In this document: piece after piece, positions 61,053 through 64,000 of the stretch
Position numbering within the stretch: position 1 is the stretch's first letter
Layout of the letters: every line of letters starts with the position of its first letter
From: an uncultured Coriobacteriia bacterium
Lineage (GTDB): Bacteria > Actinomycetota > Coriobacteriia > Coriobacteriales > QAMH01
Direction of reading: 5' to 3'
Assembly (NCBI GenBank): GCA_959608885.1
Contig: CAUHSG010000004.1
Span: 1-64,000 of the forward strand
Length of the DNA: 64,000 nt
Made by a program: the position numbers and the translations under genes
The notes under the pieces: model-generated
What the model was told of the DNA's origin: nothing
Databases searched by the model: none
What the model saw: the letters and a program-made list of their open reading frames with translations, nothing else

Positions 61053-61295
61053 ATGAACTGCTTTCCATGCAAGGGACCAGGCTGCAACGGATGCGGTAAG
61101 TTCGCCCGAACGTTCAAGACGGTGCGTAATAGCCGTGCGTTTCGGTGCCCGGTATGTGAGGGTATGATAGATGCCGATGCAGGGACATGCGCACGTTGCG
61201 GATATGTGGCATATGCGCCACCGGGTCAGCGCAGAGGAACGGGGGCTCTCTATGGATGCGATGAAATCCCAAAGCCAGGTGACGCAGAATGCTAA
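61053..61295 (+). CDS. small zinc-ribbon protein overlapping the LuxR gene
   Basis: An 80 aa protein with many cysteines in CxxC pairs: FPCKGPGCNGCGKF near the start, then FRCPVCEGMID and GTCARCGYVA, the last two forming a rubredoxin-like zinc ribbon. It overlaps the start of the LuxR gene by 44 bases in another frame, and there is no strong ribosome site. Codon use and the CxxC pattern suggest that it is real, but it is the least certain gene here. Confidence 0.5.
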   Translation: MNCFPCKGPGCNGCGKFARTFKTVRNSRAFRCPVCEGMIDADAGTCARCGYVAYAPPGQRRGTGALYGCDEIPKPGDAEC

Positions 61296-63981
61296 TCAGG
61301 CACGGGATCTTCCGTTTCTGAGGAAGAAGTTTCAGCCTTCTCACGTGAAGGGACGCTACGTCCTCGTGCCGGAAAACCGCATTACGCCCCAAGTTATGGA
61401 TCTGGATGCGTGGAGCATCTGCCTTGTTGCGTCGCCGGCTGGCACAGGAAAAACGGCCTTGCTATCTCAGTGGTACGATGATTGTGCTCAGCGTGAAGGA
61501 TGTCTGGCCTTTTGGGTGAGTCTTGATGCGCATGATGCATTGCCGCTGCGGTTCACGCGTGCTCTTGTCGAGGCGCTTGCTGCGCATGACGCACGGTTTC
61601 GTGAGGAAGCGTCACGTCTGAAAGATTCGGCTGATGCCGAGGCGCTCGCCATAACCCTCGTTAACTGTGCCGATATCGTATTTGATGGTATCGAGCATGT
61701 CATCATTTTCATGGATGGCTATGAGCAAGCTGCCTCCCCCGAGCTTGACGAGATGATCGCGTTCTTCAATCGTTATACCGCGGATAACATGCACTTCGTC
61801 ATCGCGGGTACGTACATCCCTTCCGCGCTCTCAGATCTTGCAATGGAATGCGAAGTGCTTGAGTTTGGAGCGCAGGACATGCAATGGGACGAGGAACGCC
61901 TCGGCTTGCTCAGGAAACAGCTTGATCTTACGCAGGCAGACATCGCTTCTATTGGTTCCTATGACCTTGCGCAGACACCGCAGGGTCTTTCCTTCATCCG
62001 CTATGCGCTTGATCGTCAGTCGGGCGCAAAACCGGCGTCCGATATTTTGCGTGCATGCTGCAGGCGCTTCTTTGAGCGCGAGCTCGTTGAGCGCATTTCT
62101 TCTGACGACATGGAGCTTCTGATATGCGCGTCAATTGCGAACGAGGTGAATTCCGATCTTTGCGATCTGCTTATGGGGACGCAGGATGCGGCAACGCGAC
62201 TCGCAAGCCTGGAGCACAAGAATCTCTTTGTTGTCGCTACGCCACAGACCGATACCTGGGAGTTTGTGCCGCAGCTACGTGCTTACTTGCGTGACTTGCT
62301 GCTAGAGCGGGAACCCACGTGGCTCCAGAAACTCGCCATGAGGACCGCCAACTGGTGTCAGGAACAGAACGACATGCTCCTGCACGGCAAGTACCTGGCG
62401 ATGGGGGTCGATCCCTTCTACCTCGAGGGCACTGTTGAAGGTTCGACCGGCCTTAAGCGGCCGACGCAGGCGCCGCGCAGAGAAAGCCCGAGCACGCTTT
62501 ACGGCTACCTTCTTTCCAGGGAAGCGGACGATTTTCTGAAGGACCCCTACTTGGCCTGGGTCGCCGTGTGGAGCTGTGTCTCGGCGGGTGACGTGCGCCA
62601 TGCACGCTGTTGGCTCGATCAAGTTCGTTCGATTGAGGGCAATGATGCCAATGATCGCCCCTATCGTTTTGCTGATGCTCTCTGCATAGCGCTGGAAGGC
62701 GATAGTGCTCGTTCGCTTGAGATTATCCAGCTCCTTCTGGACGAGGAGGAAGACCTCCCGCTCACGTTCAATTGCCTGCTTAACCATATGGCGGGCGAGA
62801 ACCTCGAGCGTCTTGGGCGCGTGCGCGAGGGACGCGACATGTACCTCAAGGCATGCTCGCTTGCAGAGCATTGCGATACGCCGTTCTATCGGCTCTTCGA
62901 TCTCAATTTGCTTGCTCAGTATTACTTTTACATTGGTGATTTCGAGGAGGCTGAAAAGACTGTCAAGCGCGGTCTGGCGCTCTGCGGTGAGGAGACGCCG
63001 ATCTACGGTTCCCTGCTTGCTGTGCGCGCCTCCATACTTATCGAGCGTCATGAGCTTGAGCCCGCGCGTGTGTGCCTGGAGGAAGCGCTCGCATGCGTTT
63101 CCACGGAAACAAATCTGGATATGTATGTCGATGTTCAGATGGCACGTGCTCGTCTGCGCCGAGTCGAGGGCAATCGCATTGCTGCGTTCGAGATTGCATC
63201 GGATACGGTAGACGCCATGGAGGGCAAGCGTGTCCCGCGCAATATGGATATGCGCGCCTATGCGCTTAAGGCAGCGCTGGCGGCCGAGCTCGATGAGATG
63301 TCGATGGCGTGCGCATGCGAGGACACCATCGATGGTTTCATGGACGATGCGGATGCGTTTCGTTCCATTACCTGTGCGTTTGCGAAGGCCCGCATGCTTT
63401 GGCATGGGGGCAGGCGTGAGGAATGCCTCGAGCTTCTCGAACGCAAGCGACCGGTGATTGACGAGACGGGCAGCATCTACTTTGCCACGCAGCTTGCCGT
63501 CCTTTGCGCTTCCTATCATGCCGAGATGGGACACGATTCGCGCGCGATGGTCGAGTTGAGCCGCTCCGTGGAGCTCGCCATGCATGGCGGCTTCAAGAGT
63601 GTGTTCCTCGAGGGACGTACCTGCATGCATGAGCTACTCTTGCAGCTTGCGACTTCGCGCAAGAGTTCTTATGCAGTTCGTAATCACGCTAAATCTATCC
63701 TGCTTCTTTTCGATACGGAAGACGAGATCAAGGACAAGATGGCTTTCAGGGAAGGTGCGGTTCAGGGATACTATTCGCTGACTGAGCGTGAGCGCGAGAT
63801 ACTTCAGAAACTCAACTCTGGCATGACGCGGACCGAAATTGCCCTCTCGCTCAGCGTTTCGCAGAACACCGTCAAGACGCACCTGAGAAACATCTACTCG
63901 AAGCTTGGCGTGCATACGCGCTCGGAGGCCTATCGGGCAAGTTCGAGCGCGGGTGATACCGAAAGTCCGAACATCGAGTGA
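61252..63981 (+). CDS. MalT-like LuxR-family transcription regulator with P-loop ATPase and TPR-like domain
   Basis: A 909 aa regulator of the STAND class. The P-loop ASPAGTGKTALLSQW lies at about residues 60-74, followed by an ATPase domain (FMDGYEQAAS as the Walker B-type segment) to about 330. A long helical repeat region (about 400-800) resembles the ligand-sensing TPR superhelix of MalT. The C-terminal LuxR helix-turn-helix is at about 842-900 (YYSLTEREREILQKLNSG, then SVSQNTVKTHLRNIYSKLGV). ATP and an inducer typically drive its activation. The ATG at 61252 follows a GA-rich stretch. It probably controls nearby genes such as the molybdenum enzyme operon; this is inferred from position. 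Confidence 0.93.
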   Translation: MDAMKSQSQVTQNANQARDLPFLRKKFQPSHVKGRYVLVPENRITPQVMDLDAWSICLVASPAGTGKTALLSQWYDDCAQREGCLAFWVSLDAHDALPLRFTRALVEALAAHDARFREEASRLKDSADAEALAITLVNCADIVFDGIEHVIIFMDGYEQAASPELDEMIAFFNRYTADNMHFVIAGTYIPSALSDLAMECEVLEFGAQDMQWDEERLGLLRKQLDLTQADIASIGSYDLAQTPQGLSFIRYALDRQSGAKPASDILRACCRRFFERELVERISSDDMELLICASIANEVNSDLCDLLMGTQDAATRLASLEHKNLFVVATPQTDTWEFVPQLRAYLRDLLLEREPTWLQKLAMRTANWCQEQNDMLLHGKYLAMGVDPFYLEGTVEGSTGLKRPTQAPRRESPSTLYGYLLSREADDFLKDPYLAWVAVWSCVSAGDVRHARCWLDQVRSIEGNDANDRPYRFADALCIALEGDSARSLEIIQLLLDEEEDLPLTFNCLLNHMAGENLERLGRVREGRDMYLKACSLAEHCDTPFYRLFDLNLLAQYYFYIGDFEEAEKTVKRGLALCGEETPIYGSLLAVRASILIERHELEPARVCLEEALACVSTETNLDMYVDVQMARARLRRVEGNRIAAFEIASDTVDAMEGKRVPRNMDMRAYALKAALAAELDEMSMACACEDTIDGFMDDADAFRSITCAFAKARMLWHGGRREECLELLERKRPVIDETGSIYFATQLAVLCASYHAEMGHDSRAMVELSRSVELAMHGGFKSVFLEGRTCMHELLLQLATSRKSSYAVRNHAKSILLLFDTEDEIKDKMAFREGAVQGYYSLTEREREILQKLNSGMTRTEIALSLSVSQNTVKTHLRNIYSKLGVHTRSEAYRASSSAGDTESPNIE

Positions 63982-64000
63982 TTGTCATCGGGGCAATCGG

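Overview
The window is a gene-dense stretch of roughly 60% GC chromosome. It looks like a member of the Eggerthellaceae (Coriobacteriia, Actinomycetota). The pointers are a single-gene AccD-AccA fusion, an actinobacterial FHA / phosphatase / SEDS / PBP / PASTA-kinase operon, an Nramp-related transporter of the type known from Eggerthella lenta, a rubredoxin-tailed flavodiiron protein, an indolepyruvate:ferredoxin oxidoreductase, and a cytoplasmic molybdopterin enzyme next to a large LuxR regulator. This placement is inferred from gene content; no rRNA gene is present to confirm it. I see no phage, insertion sequence, CRISPR array or plasmid gene.

Layout. 1-2.9 kb: fatty-acid synthesis (fabZ, accDA). 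2.9-7.4 kb (minus strand): a membrane HExxH protein and pntAB transhydrogenase. 7.6-9.2 kb: leuA. 9.4-15 kb: dnaB, then purA-purD-Nudix-purE and a lone cyanophycin-synthetase N-domain-like protein. 15-20 kb: FprA-type flavoprotein, YtxH and PRC-barrel proteins, RNase R. 20.3-23.7 kb: glycosyltransferase and a LytS/LytT-like two-component pair. 23.9-25.5 kb: purMN. 25.6-28.7 kb: M23 peptidase-like membrane protein, then rpsF-ssb-rpsR-rplI. 28.7-34.4 kb: HAD phosphatase, membrane protein, Zn/Cd-type P-ATPase with ArsR regulator, Tat lipoprotein of GH3/NagZ type, ferritin. 34.5-35.6 kb: tRNA-Arg, two small unknown genes, tRNA-Ser. 35.8-38.7 kb: an MgtE-like sensor protein in an operon with an Nramp-related transporter. 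38.7-41.6 kb (minus): holin-like membrane protein, iorBA. 41.7-43.8 kb: threonine synthase and a ModE-like regulator. 44-45.7 kb (minus): DUF5692-like membrane protein with its TetR regulator. 45.9-54.9 kb (minus): the cell-wall signalling operon, two Ser/Thr kinases, two FHA proteins, a PP2C phosphatase and a SEDS-PBP fusion. 55-57.4 kb (minus): tRNA-Leu, SDR, ackA. 57.6-64 kb (plus): molybdopterin oxidoreductase and its FeS subunit, FKBP isomerase, zinc ribbon, MalT-like LuxR regulator.

The strongest unexplained signal is not a gene. A family of short intergenic palindromes of about 30-40 bp is scattered over the whole window. The members share an asymmetric GC core (GCCCCGGCG) while their outer arms change together (CCAGAC/GTCTGG, TGAGAC/GTCTCA, GGAGAC/GTCTCC, GTGAC/GTCAC). 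Related palindromes carry similar arms around different cores. Several supply the stop codon of the gene they follow, two form an inverted pair, and one lies inside iorA in frame. Other points of interest are the biotin-carboxylase-like N-terminal domain on AccDA, the SEDS-transpeptidase single polypeptide, the magnesium sensor/transporter operon, a five-copy motif array near 4.2 kb, and several operator-like palindromes beside their presumed regulators.
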